From: Lewinellaceae bacterium
Lineage (GTDB): Bacteria > Bacteroidota > Bacteroidia > Chitinophagales > Saprospiraceae
Length of the DNA stretch: 64,000 nt
NCBI GenBank assembly: GCA_020636215.1
Contig: JACJYG010000004.1
Coordinates: 620,001 to 684,000 of the forward strand
Reading direction: 5' to 3'
Below are positions 7,198-15,293 of this stretch, piece after piece. Each line of letters starts with the position of its first letter. Within the stretch, counting starts at the first letter, position 1. The translations under genes and the position numbers were made by a program. A model generated the notes under the pieces. The model was not told the DNA's origin, ran no database searches, and saw nothing but the letters and a program-made list of their open reading frames with translations.

Positions 7198-8097
7198 CTA
7201 TTCGCGGATAGCCTGTTCTGCAGCTTTAAGAATACACATACTGGTGGTGGTTGCGCCGGTAATGGCGTCCACCTGAAGGGATTGTTCCTCTGCCATACGT
7301 TGTAATACCTGCTCTGCCATTTTCACATATTTAGACTGACGGGAAGCACTCAGGCGGGCATCCATCAGCCGGCCAGATTGAAATTCCAAGGCCACTTCGT
7401 AAGGCCCTCCCCCTTTTTCAAAAACTCCGGTATACTTCCCGTCGGGAACCTTGCTGAAATCCAAAGGACTTATGGACAACCGGCGCAATTGGTTCAACTG
7501 GATGGTATTGAATACGCCAAAAGCCAAAGCGAGGGCTACAATAGGTAGGATAATTCGCCGTGCTTTGTGAATATCCGAGAAGATATCACGCTTTCCCTTA
7601 CCCCATGGCCTGACGGCTGATATGATGAAAATAGCAAGGAAAAAGGCAACCAAGGCTGCGGCGAAGAAGAAAGCCTGCAAAAGCAACCGGTTGTATTCAT
7701 TCTGGAAGGCGCCGTGGTTAAGTCCGGAATCAGAGAGCCCCGCCAGGCCATTGATGCGGGAACCGAAAAAGCCAAGCACAACAAAGAACAGGGCGATCAG
7801 TAAGATCCATTTTACCGCCAGCCAGCGGAAGCGAACAAAGCCCCAACGGGTATACAAGGAATAACACAGGGCCGTGGCTATGTTCCCCAGGAAAGTATAG
7901 TAGACCAAGCCATTAAAAAGCCGGTAATTGATGTAATCAATGCTAAAGTCGTAGTGGAAGCGAGGGCCTGAAAGTTTTATCCCCAGCAAGAGGAGGATTA
8001 CCATGCTTCCCCCCAGAGATAAGGCCGCCAGGGTAATGTGCAGCGCTTTCAGCCACTGTTGCCCTCGGGCCCCAATTATCCAAGCCTGTTGTTCCAT
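7198..8097 (-). CDS. Multi-spanning membrane protein with C-terminal FMN-binding domain
   Basis: The first 190 residues form about five hydrophobic segments (for example ALSLGGSMVILLLLGIKLSG, WILLIALFFVVLGFF, AFFFAAALVAFFLAIFII, IILPIVALALAFGVFNTI). The last 90 residues form an FMN-binding domain (NqrC/RnfG/FMN_bind family): GKYTGVFEKGGGPYEVALEF and, near the end, VDAITGATTTSM. The latter matches the site where ApbE links FMN covalently to threonine (Thr of GAT, about residue 283). Proteins of this design pass electrons across or at the outer face of the cytoplasmic membrane. The N-terminal half looks like a small haem- or quinone-reductase type membrane domain, but I cannot name it. No apbE is in the window. 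It sits 9 bases downstream of the Rpn-like gene. Confidence 0.8.
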   Translation of the reverse strand: MEQQAWIIGARGQQWLKALHITLAALSLGGSMVILLLLGIKLSGPRFHYDFSIDYINYRLFNGLVYYTFLGNIATALCYSLYTRWGFVRFRWLAVKWILLIALFFVVLGFFGSRINGLAGLSDSGLNHGAFQNEYNRLLLQAFFFAAALVAFFLAIFIISAVRPWGKGKRDIFSDIHKARRIILPIVALALAFGVFNTIQLNQLRRLSISPLDFSKVPDGKYTGVFEKGGGPYEVALEFQSGRLMDARLSASRQSKYVKMAEQVLQRMAEEQSLQVDAITGATTTSMCILKAAEQAIRE

Positions 8098-8106
8098 GAT
8101 AAGGGA

Positions 8107-9111
8107 TTAGGGGTCTAAACCCTCATCTGGCGCACTTTCCTTTTGGAGCGCTTCCACGATCTGCAGGGCCTCTTCCAAAGGTAGGGAGAGGAAATCCGCT
8201 ATCTGCTCCACAGTGAAGCCATTACGAAGCAAGCCGCCTATGGAAATTTTTAAAGCTTCTTCCCGACCTTCTTCCCGGCCTTCTTCCCGGCCTTCTTCCC
8301 GGCCCTTTACGCGCCCCTCTTCAAGGCCTTTCTCGCGGCCTTCTTTTAAGCCCGACTCCCAGGCTTCTTTTTTTAATTCCTCCTGAATATATTCAATAAT
8401 TCCCATTGGAGCTCTCGATTTGGTTATGACACTTAAGCTACTTTCAAAAATAACCGAAAATTCTTTTTCTTCAAAATCTATGTAAAACCTAATAAAGCTA
8501 TAAACTCGTTGGATTTTCTTTTTTTTATATCCTTTTTTATAAAGCTTTCGAGCCAGGTTTAGCTTTGCATTTAATAGCGCCTTCTGGTCCCATTTTCCAT
8601 CATTCAGGCCCTGCCAGGCGGCCTCCATCACTATAGCGAAGATATTATCCATTTCAGCCAATTCTTCGGAAGGATGATCCATCAATACAAACGTATTGAA
8701 TTGGTAATGGAGTTCCGTTCCCCAAAAAGAGTAATGATATTCCTTAAAATGGCAACGGCGGTCCGTATCGGTATAAATGGCCAATGCGGTGACTGGCCGC
8801 CCATACCTGGCTTCTATCCTGTAAAAGTATTCATACATGCGCCGGGCGAAGTCCGGATCCGGATAACCTTGTACTTCCACATGCACCAGAAACCACTGTT
8901 CTTCCCCACTTTTCAACCAGACTTTAAAAAGCTTGTCGGCATGCCGATCATGCCCCTCCGCTTCCGGAAAAAGCTGTTGTAGTTCCTTGTCCAGGAATTC
9001 AATCCCCCGCGCCCAATCAATTTGGCCAACATACTCCGGGAAGAAAAAACGTAACACCTCATCGGCGAGATCTTCAATTATTGCCTTCCAAAGGCCATCT
9101 TTTTGAATCAT
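8107..9111 (-). CDS. Rpn / PD-(D/E)XK nuclease family protein with GREE tandem repeats
   Basis: The protein belongs to the Rpn (recombination-promoting nuclease) / PD-(D/E)XK transposase-like group, common and multi-copy in Bacteroidota and Cyanobacteria. Visible nuclease-core features are DKLFKVWLKSGEEQWFLVHV followed by EVQGYPDPDFARRMYEYFYR, then RPVTALAIYTD. A mixed helical region follows. Near residues 250-290 there is a run of Glu/Gly/Arg repeats (EGREKGLEEGRVKGREEGRE and on) encoded by five 12-base DNA repeats. The tail has a short helix-turn-helix-like segment, FTVEQIADFLSLPLEEALQI. Family members can cut DNA and promote RecA-independent recombination in E. coli; cellular roles elsewhere are unclear. 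Codon use is more AT-rich (8400-8600) than the surroundings, which suits a mobile or recently acquired gene. Confidence 0.85.
   Translation of the reverse strand: MIQKDGLWKAIIEDLADEVLRFFFPEYVGQIDWARGIEFLDKELQQLFPEAEGHDRHADKLFKVWLKSGEEQWFLVHVEVQGYPDPDFARRMYEYFYRIEARYGRPVTALAIYTDTDRRCHFKEYHYSFWGTELHYQFNTFVLMDHPSEELAEMDNIFAIVMEAAWQGLNDGKWDQKALLNAKLNLARKLYKKGYKKKKIQRVYSFIRFYIDFEEKEFSVIFESSLSVITKSRAPMGIIEYIQEELKKEAWESGLKEGREKGLEEGRVKGREEGREEGREEGREEALKISIGGLLRNGFTVEQIADFLSLPLEEALQIVEALQKESAPDEGLDP
8256..8315. repeat. Five 12-base in-frame tandem repeats in the Rpn-like gene
   Basis: CTTCTTCCCGGC is repeated five times (the copy at 8256-8267 has one change). On the coding strand each unit reads G-R-E-E. 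Because 12 is divisible by 3, gain or loss of units changes the length of the charged helix without breaking the frame. Confidence 0.95.
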
Positions 9112-9225
9112 TTGGTTTCACTAAATCAATTATTAAAAAACAATAAAGTTCAAAATAAAACAAAATTGTTTTATTTGCAAATTTTTATCCTTTTCCCTAG
9201 TTTACCCTGAAATTCCTTGATTGCC

Positions 9226-10674
9226 ATGATTGACCATATCCGCCAGTTGGAGGCCATCGCCCGCCAACTGGAGCCCACCCAGGAACAACGCAGCAACTGG
9301 AACGCCTCTATCCAGGCCTACGCCGACGATTTCATCAGCAATATTGAAGTGTTGAAAGCCTACGACGAACCACCCACCGACGGCCCGATCAAACTCGCTA
9401 TTGAGGAAACCGGCAAGGGCATAGATACGATCCTCCGTGAGCTACAACGGAAAGTTGACCGTGCCGGCATCAATCCTGCTTCGGGTGGCCACCTGGGCTA
9501 TGTACCAGGTGGTGGGATTTTCCCAGGGGCCCTGGGCGACTACCTGGCTGCCGTCACCAATCGTTATGCCGGCCTATTCTTTGCCAACCCCGGCGCCGTG
9601 CGTATCGAGAACGAACTGATCCGTTGGATGTGCAAACTGGTGGGTTATCCAGAGGGTTCTCTTGGCAACCTCGCTTCCGGTGGCTCCATCGCCAACCTCA
9701 TCGCTATTACCACTGCCCGTGACTTCATGGGGATCAAAGCGGCACAGGTGGAAAAATCGGTGGTTTACCTCACCTGTCAGGTACACCACTGCGTGCAGAA
9801 AGCCCTGCGCATCGCCGGCCTGGGCGAAGCTGTGATCCGCTATGTCCCCACCGATGAGCGCTTTCGGATGGATGTGGACTGTCTGCATAAATATCTTCGA
9901 CAGGATGTAGCCCATGGCCTTATTCCCTTCCTGGCCGTTGGCTCCGCTGGCACTACCGATACGGGCGCCATCGACCCCTTAGACAGAATTGCAGCGCTGG
10001 CACAGCAGTTCGGCCTTTGGTTTCATGTCGATGCTGCATATGGTGGTTTCTTTTTGATGGTGGAGGAATTAAAAGGCGCGTTCAAAGGCATTGAACGCTC
10101 CGACTCCGTGGCCATTGATCCGCATAAAGGGTTGTTCCTACCCTACGGCCTTGGAGCCGTTTTGATAAAGAACGTGGAAGCCCAGTACAACAGCCATTTC
10201 TACTCGGCCAACTACATGCAGGATGCGCAGAAAGCGCAGGAAGAATGGTCACCGGCCGACCTGTCGCCGGAATTGACCAAACACTTCCGGGGGCTGCGCA
10301 TGTGGCTCCCTTTTCAGTTGCTGGGCCTGCAGCCTTTCCGGGCGGCACTGGCGGAGAAAGCAGCCTTATGCCATTACTTCTATAATAAAGTACGGGAATT
10401 GGGGTTTGAAGCCGGCCCCGAACCTGAGCTTTCCATTTTGATCTTCCGTTACCGGCCAGCGAAAGAGGAAATGAACCGCTTCAATCAACAGTTGGTCGAA
10501 TATGTGCGCCAGGACGGCAGGGTTTTCCTTTCCTCTACGACAATTGACGGTGCGTATTGGATCCGCCTGGCTGTTTTGAGTTTCCGCACTCACCTCCGTG
10601 AAATCGAACTTTGTTTAGACATTTTGCAGACAGGCGTGCAGCAATTAGAGGGTACGCGAACTGTTGAAGGATGA
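9226..10674 (+). CDS. PLP-dependent amino-acid decarboxylase (group II, aromatic-L-amino-acid decarboxylase-like)
   Basis: This is a fold-type I PLP enzyme of decarboxylase group II (AADC / glutamate decarboxylase-like). The N-terminal part has INPASGGHLGYVPGGGIFPG and NLASGGSIANLIA (substrate and cofactor phosphate binding). The middle holds HVDAAYGGFF (Asp contacting the pyridine ring). The Schiff-base lysine is in SVAIDPHKGLFLPYG (about Lys301). Length (482) is normal for the family. I chose the ATG at 9226 over a TTG three codons upstream. The substrate cannot be told from sequence; related Bacteroidota genes are annotated as aspartate, tyrosine or aromatic decarboxylases. It is divergent from the Rpn-like gene across a 114-base AT-rich gap and stands alone. 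Confidence 0.9.
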   Translation: MIDHIRQLEAIARQLEPTQEQRSNWNASIQAYADDFISNIEVLKAYDEPPTDGPIKLAIEETGKGIDTILRELQRKVDRAGINPASGGHLGYVPGGGIFPGALGDYLAAVTNRYAGLFFANPGAVRIENELIRWMCKLVGYPEGSLGNLASGGSIANLIAITTARDFMGIKAAQVEKSVVYLTCQVHHCVQKALRIAGLGEAVIRYVPTDERFRMDVDCLHKYLRQDVAHGLIPFLAVGSAGTTDTGAIDPLDRIAALAQQFGLWFHVDAAYGGFFLMVEELKGAFKGIERSDSVAIDPHKGLFLPYGLGAVLIKNVEAQYNSHFYSANYMQDAQKAQEEWSPADLSPELTKHFRGLRMWLPFQLLGLQPFRAALAEKAALCHYFYNKVRELGFEAGPEPELSILIFRYRPAKEEMNRFNQQLVEYVRQDGRVFLSSTTIDGAYWIRLAVLSFRTHLREIELCLDILQTGVQQLEGTRTVEG

Positions 10675-10848
10675 TATTTTCTCGCCGTATTACAAAACAC
10701 ATTATAAAAAGGCTTATTTTTCTGAAAAAATGGAGCCAGGGGAGCGGATAAACGAACTCTGGCCTTCCAAAAAAACCATCCCCGCTTCAAAAACTTCCCG
10801 AACAAAAGCACGCCTACACCACCGCAGTAATTAAAATCGAATATTCAG

Positions 10849-11226
10849 ATGAAAAAATTGGCCTTTATTTTTGCCCTTTGTACTCCATTAATAGTACTAG
10901 CACAAGCTCCAACCCGGCCTGCCTATTGCGACGAGCTTCCGGCCACCTATGAAAAAGTAGTCGCCCCAAACACTCCGCTTCCACAGTTTAATACTACTCC
11001 GGTCACTGAATACAAGATCCAGGTCGCCATTCTCAAATTCACCCATCCCAAGGATTTCCCCTTCCACAAAAAGCTCGTGGCCCGCTGGCGCCCCTGCGAA
11101 CAAGTGTGGGTAATAGAATCCAGGGATTCCTTCCGCAACCGGGCCGATGCTGAAAAATTGAAAAGTGAATTGATCAGGCTGGGATACAATGGAGCCTATA
11201 TTGTGGAACTGATGGGGTATGAGTAA
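10849..11226 (+). CDS. Small secreted SPOR-like domain protein
   Basis: The 125-residue protein has a signal peptide (MKKLAFIFALCTPLIVLAQ). Its C-terminal 70 residues (EYKIQVAILKFTHPKDF at the start, then FRNRADAEKLKSELIRLGYN and AYIVEL) have the spacing of a SPOR domain, which binds denuded glycan strands of peptidoglycan. The match is by pattern only. Such short SPOR proteins in Bacteroidota often attend division or cell-wall remodelling. It is monocistronic and converges on the barrel protein gene, separated by a hairpin. Confidence 0.65.
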   Translation: MKKLAFIFALCTPLIVLAQAPTRPAYCDELPATYEKVVAPNTPLPQFNTTPVTEYKIQVAILKFTHPKDFPFHKKLVARWRPCEQVWVIESRDSFRNRADAEKLKSELIRLGYNGAYIVELMGYE

Positions 11227-11227
11227 G

Positions 11228-11261
11228 CCGTTAGCCGCCAGGGATGCCTGACAGCTAACGG
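11228..11261. terminator. Hairpin between convergent genes
   Basis: CCGTTAGC (11228-11235) pairs with GCTAACGG (11254-11261), with a second small stem CAGG/CCTG inside. It lies just after the stop of the SPOR-like gene and before the end of the opposing barrel protein gene. No T run follows, so termination is plausible but not certain. Confidence 0.55.
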
Positions 11262-11272
11262 TGGTGCAAGAT

Positions 11273-12040
11273 TTACGTCCGATCCTCCGGCATATCGATG
11301 CTTCGCCTGGAACGGTTACGCAGGTTCCAGGAGAGGGAAATATAGAACATTTTAGTTTCCAGGCCCTCGTAAGGCCGAACGGACACCCCGTCTACGCGCT
11401 CAGTATAATTCGGATCCAGAAAATCCAGAAGGTAGTACTTGAACTTCAGATTAAGGCCCCCGCGAAGCTGCACGCCACCGAAAAGAGACGGGTTGATAAT
11501 GTTGGTGCGGTCGCTGAACCACTCATTGAATTTATCCTCCTTTTTGCCATCGATAAAGAGTTTCTCTTTGTAGTGGAACATTAGTTCTGCCTCGCCGCCG
11601 GCGTATACAAAAGTCCTTCGCTTGAAATTACCAATCTTAAAAGCGAGGGGAACCCCAAGCGAATAAGAACGGCGTTTGATCTTCACATCATTGGTTGTCG
11701 GGGTCAGTATCCCGAGGTGCTCCCGGATAATTACGCCATCGTCTTTGGTAATAATGCCAATATTACGCAGGCCAAAGCCGGTGAACATTCCAAAATTGTT
11801 GGTAAAGTCAAAATGCCAGTATTCTCCCAAATGGAAAAAAGCGGTAAAGCGCATATTGGTGCTTACGCTGCCGTTGTCGTTGGTGGCATCGGCAAAAGAG
11901 AAGATCAGTTCCCCACCGGAAGTGGAATAGACATCTACCTCCTGAGGAGGCCTTGGGGCAGGAAAGGTATTGTCCTCCTGGGCACCTGATAAGAATGCGA
12001 AAGACAGGAACAGGGTTACAAGGCTTAGTTTGTATTGCAT
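11273..12040 (-). CDS. Predicted outer-membrane beta-barrel protein
   Basis: A signal peptide (LSLVTLFLSFAFLSGAQ) is followed by alternating amphipathic strands rich in aromatic ends: MRFTAFFHLGEYWHFDF, MFTGFGLRNIGII, YSLGVPLAFKIGNF, TFVYAGGEAELMFHY, LRGGLNLKFKYYLLDF and a C-terminal FYISLSWNLRN. The pattern is that of the OmpW/PorT-like small barrels abundant in Bacteroidota. No function can be given. I chose the ATG at 12040, directly before the signal peptide, over one 13 codons upstream. It reads away from feoAB's 3' end, 77 bases beyond feoB's stop. Confidence 0.75.
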   Translation of the reverse strand: MQYKLSLVTLFLSFAFLSGAQEDNTFPAPRPPQEVDVYSTSGGELIFSFADATNDNGSVSTNMRFTAFFHLGEYWHFDFTNNFGMFTGFGLRNIGIITKDDGVIIREHLGILTPTTNDVKIKRRSYSLGVPLAFKIGNFKRRTFVYAGGEAELMFHYKEKLFIDGKKEDKFNEWFSDRTNIINPSLFGGVQLRGGLNLKFKYYLLDFLDPNYTERVDGVSVRPYEGLETKMFYISLSWNLRNRSRRSIDMPEDRT

Positions 12041-12117
12041 GATCTTGTAGATTGGTTTCCGAATATTTGATAGGCTCAAATTACGGATTGATCAGCAAGT
12101 AGCCAAGAACCTTAAAA

Positions 12118-14259
12118 TTATGCTAACAGTTGGTAGGTGATCAGGCTGCCGAGATAGGCTAACCCACTCATGAATAAAAACTGGACCAGAGGCCACTTCC
12201 AGCTCTTCGTTTCGCGGCGAACGACCGCCAGCGTACTCATGCACTGCATGGCAAAAACATAAAAGATAAGCAACGATAAAGAAGCCGCCAGGCTATATAC
12301 CGGCCTGCCGGTAAGCGGGTCGCGTTCCATAGCCATACGGTCCCGCACCGAATAATCGTCTTCAGCACTGCCAATGCTATAAATAGTGGCCATTGTACCG
12401 ACGAAAACTTCGCGGGCGGCAAAAGAAGTGACTAACGCAATGCCGATTTTCCAGTCGAACCCGAGCGGCCGGATGGCCGGCTCAATGAATTTGCCAATAT
12501 GCCCGGCAAAAGATGCTTCGATCTGGCGGGCGGCGAGGAGGTTCGCCGTGGCCGTTTCATCGAGTTGCCGCTCCTTAGCCTGCACCAACGCTTCCTGCCG
12601 TGCAGCCTGCATATCGGCCCTGGGGCCATAGCTGGCCAGTACCCATAGTACAATTGAAATGGCCATGATAATACGCCCGGCTTCCCACATGAAAGAACGG
12701 ACTTTTTCCCATACTGTAAGAAACACATTACGCATGACCGGCGTCCGGTACTCCGGCAATTCCAGCATCAGGAAACTGTTCTCCCGGCTTTTCAGTATCC
12801 ACTTGAAAACCAAGGCGGACAGCAAGGCTGCCACAACGCCTAACAAATACAGCCCCATAAATGCCAATCCCTGTAAATTGAATAACCCGGCTATCGTTTT
12901 GGGTGGCACCACAAAGCCGATCAGCACGGTATACACGGGAATCCGCGCGGAACAACTGATCAATGGGGTGACCAAAATGGTGATCAGGCGTTCCTTCCAG
13001 TTGCCAATTGTCCGGGTGGTCATGATGGCGGGAATTGCGCAGGCGCCTCCCGAAATAAGGGCTACTAGGCTCCTTCCGTTCAGGCCAAAGACCTGCATCA
13101 GCCGATCAAACATATAAGCAGCCCGGGCCATGTAACCAACCTCTTCCAACAAGGAGATCAGAAAAAACAAAATGGCGATCTGGGGGATAAAAACAAGAAT
13201 CCCCCCCAGGCCAGCCAGGATGCCATCGTTTAGCAGATCGGTAAACCATCCGTGCGGTAACTTGTCGTGCACCAGAGATCCAACCAGGGAAAAAAACGCC
13301 TCGATAAGGTCCATCGGATAGGAAGCCCAGGTGAAGATCGCCTGAAAGAGGAGTAACATTAAAATCAAAAAGATAATGGGCCCGGCGATTATATGGGTCA
13401 GTATGGCATCCAGCTTGTCGGTAATATTCCGGTTTGCCGGCCGGACGTCGCGAATGGACTGCCGAGCCATTGGGGTGAACTTATCATAACGTTGCATCGT
13501 CTCATCGACCTGCGAACGCAAAGATTCAAAGCGATTGCGTTGCACTACATCACCGATGAGCTTGCGTTGTGCATCTGACAGAAACGGCAGCCATTGATAG
13601 TGATGAGCGATCAGCAAGCCCTGGTAAAGATTGGCCCCCGGCACCATTTCGGACACTGCTTCGGAAGTTGACTGTTCGAGCGGGCTGAGCTTATAAAAGG
13701 GGGCAGGCAGGGTTTGATAAGTAATGCCTTGGTGAAGGAGTTGCAGCTCCCGCTTTAGCGTTTCCATACCGAAGCCCGTACGGCCGCTCAATTTAACCAC
13801 CGGTACTTCCAGGCTGCGGGCAAGGCCTAAATGATCTACTTCCATGCCTTCTTTATCCGCCACATCCGCCATGTTCAGTGCCAGAATCACCGGCAACCCC
13901 AGATCTCGCAGTTGGGTTAACAGCAGGAGGTGTTTTTCCAACCTGGTAACATCGGCGATATAAACGGCCGCATCCGGGTAATTCTCATCGGAAGGGTTGG
14001 AAAGGGTTTGAACGACGATGCGTTCATCGAGGGAAGTGGGGTAAAAGCTATAGGTGCCGGGGAAGTCGATAATCCGTACTTCCGTTTCGTCGGGGAGCTT
14101 GGCCTTACCCAGTTTTTTATCAACGGTAACCCCCGGAAAGTTGCCTACTTTTTGGCGCAGGCCGGTCAGTTGGTTAAAAACGGAGGACTTCCCACAATTG
14201 GGATTCCCCAACAAGGCTACCGTAAATGGGCGGGTTATTTGTCGGGTTCCATCCTCCAT
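12118..14259 (-). CDS. feoB: Ferrous iron transport protein B
   Basis: FeoB is the GTP-gated Fe(II) permease of the cytoplasmic membrane. The N-terminal G domain shows G1 GNPNCGKSS (residues 18-26), G3 DFPG (65-68) and G4 NMAD (129-132). A helical GDP-dissociation-inhibitor-like region follows up to about residue 270, then the membrane domain with two Gate motifs, including GGACAIPAIMTTRTI and SFAAREVFVGTMATIY. Length (713) is normal. Its ATG shares one base with the stop of feoA (TAATG), so translation is coupled. The long cytoplasmic or periplasmic loop around residues 560-600 (DMQAARQEALVQAKERQLDE) is charged but usual for Bacteroidota FeoB. Confidence 0.98.
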   Translation of the reverse strand: MEDGTRQITRPFTVALLGNPNCGKSSVFNQLTGLRQKVGNFPGVTVDKKLGKAKLPDETEVRIIDFPGTYSFYPTSLDERIVVQTLSNPSDENYPDAAVYIADVTRLEKHLLLLTQLRDLGLPVILALNMADVADKEGMEVDHLGLARSLEVPVVKLSGRTGFGMETLKRELQLLHQGITYQTLPAPFYKLSPLEQSTSEAVSEMVPGANLYQGLLIAHHYQWLPFLSDAQRKLIGDVVQRNRFESLRSQVDETMQRYDKFTPMARQSIRDVRPANRNITDKLDAILTHIIAGPIIFLILMLLLFQAIFTWASYPMDLIEAFFSLVGSLVHDKLPHGWFTDLLNDGILAGLGGILVFIPQIAILFFLISLLEEVGYMARAAYMFDRLMQVFGLNGRSLVALISGGACAIPAIMTTRTIGNWKERLITILVTPLISCSARIPVYTVLIGFVVPPKTIAGLFNLQGLAFMGLYLLGVVAALLSALVFKWILKSRENSFLMLELPEYRTPVMRNVFLTVWEKVRSFMWEAGRIIMAISIVLWVLASYGPRADMQAARQEALVQAKERQLDETATANLLAARQIEASFAGHIGKFIEPAIRPLGFDWKIGIALVTSFAAREVFVGTMATIYSIGSAEDDYSVRDRMAMERDPLTGRPVYSLAASLSLLIFYVFAMQCMSTLAVVRRETKSWKWPLVQFLFMSGLAYLGSLITYQLLA

Positions 14260-14498
14260 TACTGTAAGACGATACTCGCTGCTTCCTCTTTGCGCAAGGC
14301 CAGGTAGAAATTGTCGACTTTAACATACCAACCGCCACCAAAAGGAGCTCTGCGGACTATAGCCACCCGACTTCCGGGCAACAAGCCCATTGCCATTAAT
14401 TTGCCTCCTACCTGTTCATTGGTATAGTGGGAAACAAAGGCTTCTACTCCTGGCTTTGATTCTGACAACGGTTTTCCACGAACAATTGTAGCTACCAC
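14259..14498 (-). CDS. feoA: Ferrous iron transport protein A
   Basis: FeoA is a small SH3-like cytoplasmic partner needed for FeoB activity. The 79 residues show the family core: KLMAMGLLPGSRVAIVRRAP followed by GGWYVKVDNFYLALRKEEAA. The assigned start is GTG at 14498 and no better ATG is near. A TAnnTTTG element is 34 bases upstream and an operator-like palindrome about 120 bases upstream. Confidence 0.95.
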   Translation of the reverse strand: MVATIVRGKPLSESKPGVEAFVSHYTNEQVGGKLMAMGLLPGSRVAIVRRAPFGGGWYVKVDNFYLALRKEEAASIVLQ

Positions 14499-14531
14499 TG
14501 CGCTTATTTTGATTTAATCTAAATATCCACA

Positions 14532-14539
14532 CAAAGTTA
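14532..14539 (-). promoter_or_regulatory. Probable -7 promoter element of feoAB
   Basis: TAACTTTG on the minus strand matches TAnnTTTG. It gives a leader of about 30 bases before the feoA GTG. No TTG at the right distance was found. Confidence 0.5.
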
Positions 14540-14600
14540 ACACCAAAATAAACGGACGGATGAATAATACCGGTGATAAAAATCACTCAACCGCAAATTT

Positions 14601-14636
14601 TACCTAATGGTAGGGAGTAGTACCTAATTTTAGGTA
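14601..14636. promoter_or_regulatory. Operator-like repeated palindrome upstream of feoAB
   Basis: TACCTAATTTTAGGTA (14621-14636) is a perfect palindrome with 7-base arms. TACCTAATGGTAGG (14601-14614) repeats its left half exactly and its right half imperfectly, with the two TACCTAAT copies 20 bases apart (two helical turns on one face). The position about 65-100 bases upstream of the predicted feoAB promoter fits a metal-responsive regulator. The half-site resembles the AGGT/ACCT composition of DtxR/MntR sites but not their exact order. The regulator is unknown. Confidence 0.55.
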
Positions 14637-14730
14637 AAGCTGTGGGATGCATTAAAAAGGGAGTGAGGGCTGCCAAAGATTAATGGCAGTTCAAAAAGAG
14701 CTTATTCAATTTCTCCGGTTTGAAAGTATA

Positions 14731-14821
14731 CCCGAAATCCACAGGTTTGCGAAATTTTTAACCCGCGAAGCTGCGGATTTCGGGTGTTTCTATGGCGAAA
14801 GTTTCGCAAAGCACTTTCGCC
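14731..14821. repeat. Two consecutive perfect inverted repeats
   Basis: CCCGAAATCC (14731-14740) pairs with GGATTTCGGG (14775-14784). GGCGAAAGT (14794-14802) pairs with ACTTTCGCC (14813-14821). They lie downstream of the minus-strand 14836 gene, whose transcript would pass into them, and about 230 bases upstream of feoA. Either hairpin could end that transcript or be a small repetitive element. Confidence 0.65.
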
Positions 14822-14835
14822 TAAGCATAACTTTT

Positions 14836-15174
14836 TTAGTTGGGGTTAAACCTTGTATTCCCGGCTCTTTCAACCCGCGCAGGTTGCTCTTTTACAGGCT
14901 TATCAGCGCCCCAGTTCAGCACCACTGCTTCAGCAATGCCGCGCGTAGGGCACACCTGTTTCCGCACCCGGAGGAAATGACAAGCATTCCGGGGATTGAC
15001 AAATACATTGTAAACAATGAAGGATTTACCGCGCTTAACGATCTCTGATAGCGTAAGCGCATTTTCAGGAAATAATGCTTTTCCACTTTTGGGGAGCACG
15101 CCCATGCGCTCCGTTTCGAAATCCAGTTCAATAAACCGGTCGATAAGGGCGTAAAAGCCAGTACCTCTGTGCAT
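14836..15174 (-). CDS. Hypothetical protein, 112 residues
   Basis: I do not recognise the family. From the ATG at 15174 (A-rich leader just upstream; another ATG 13 codons earlier is less likely) the protein reads MHRGTGFYALIDRFIELDFE, then KSGKALFPENALTLSEIVKR and GKSFIVYNVFVNPRNACHFL, and ends in a polar tail. Composition is soluble and globular, with no signal peptide or membrane segment. The ordered mix of hydrophobic strands and the AT-rich leader favour a real gene. It may be a small domain clipped from a larger family, since no full-length domain is evident. It lies between feoA and the E1 gene, on its own. Confidence 0.5.
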   Translation of the reverse strand: MHRGTGFYALIDRFIELDFETERMGVLPKSGKALFPENALTLSEIVKRGKSFIVYNVFVNPRNACHFLRVRKQVCPTRGIAEAVVLNWGADKPVKEQPARVERAGNTRFNPN

Positions 15175-15293
15175 ATTTGTTTGTTTAAAAGCTAATGGGG
15201 GAATGTTTGCCAAAACAAGTTAGGCAAAATTCGTTAAAATCAAGATAAAATACAACTCCTATAGCCAAAAACTATATAATTAATAATCCCAGC

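Larger units (their letters stand above)
14499..14835. other. 337-base gene-free stretch between feoA and the 14836 gene
   Basis: It holds the feoAB promoter and operator-like palindrome (14532-14636) and two strong inverted repeats (14731-14821). The open frame on the plus strand through here has no domain or composition of a gene, and I do not call it. Confidence 0.7.

Noticed and set aside
8107..9111. Transposase of an insertion sequence
   Set aside because: Although the family is sometimes labelled transposase, there are no terminal inverted repeats or target duplications around the gene, so I call a lone Rpn-like gene.
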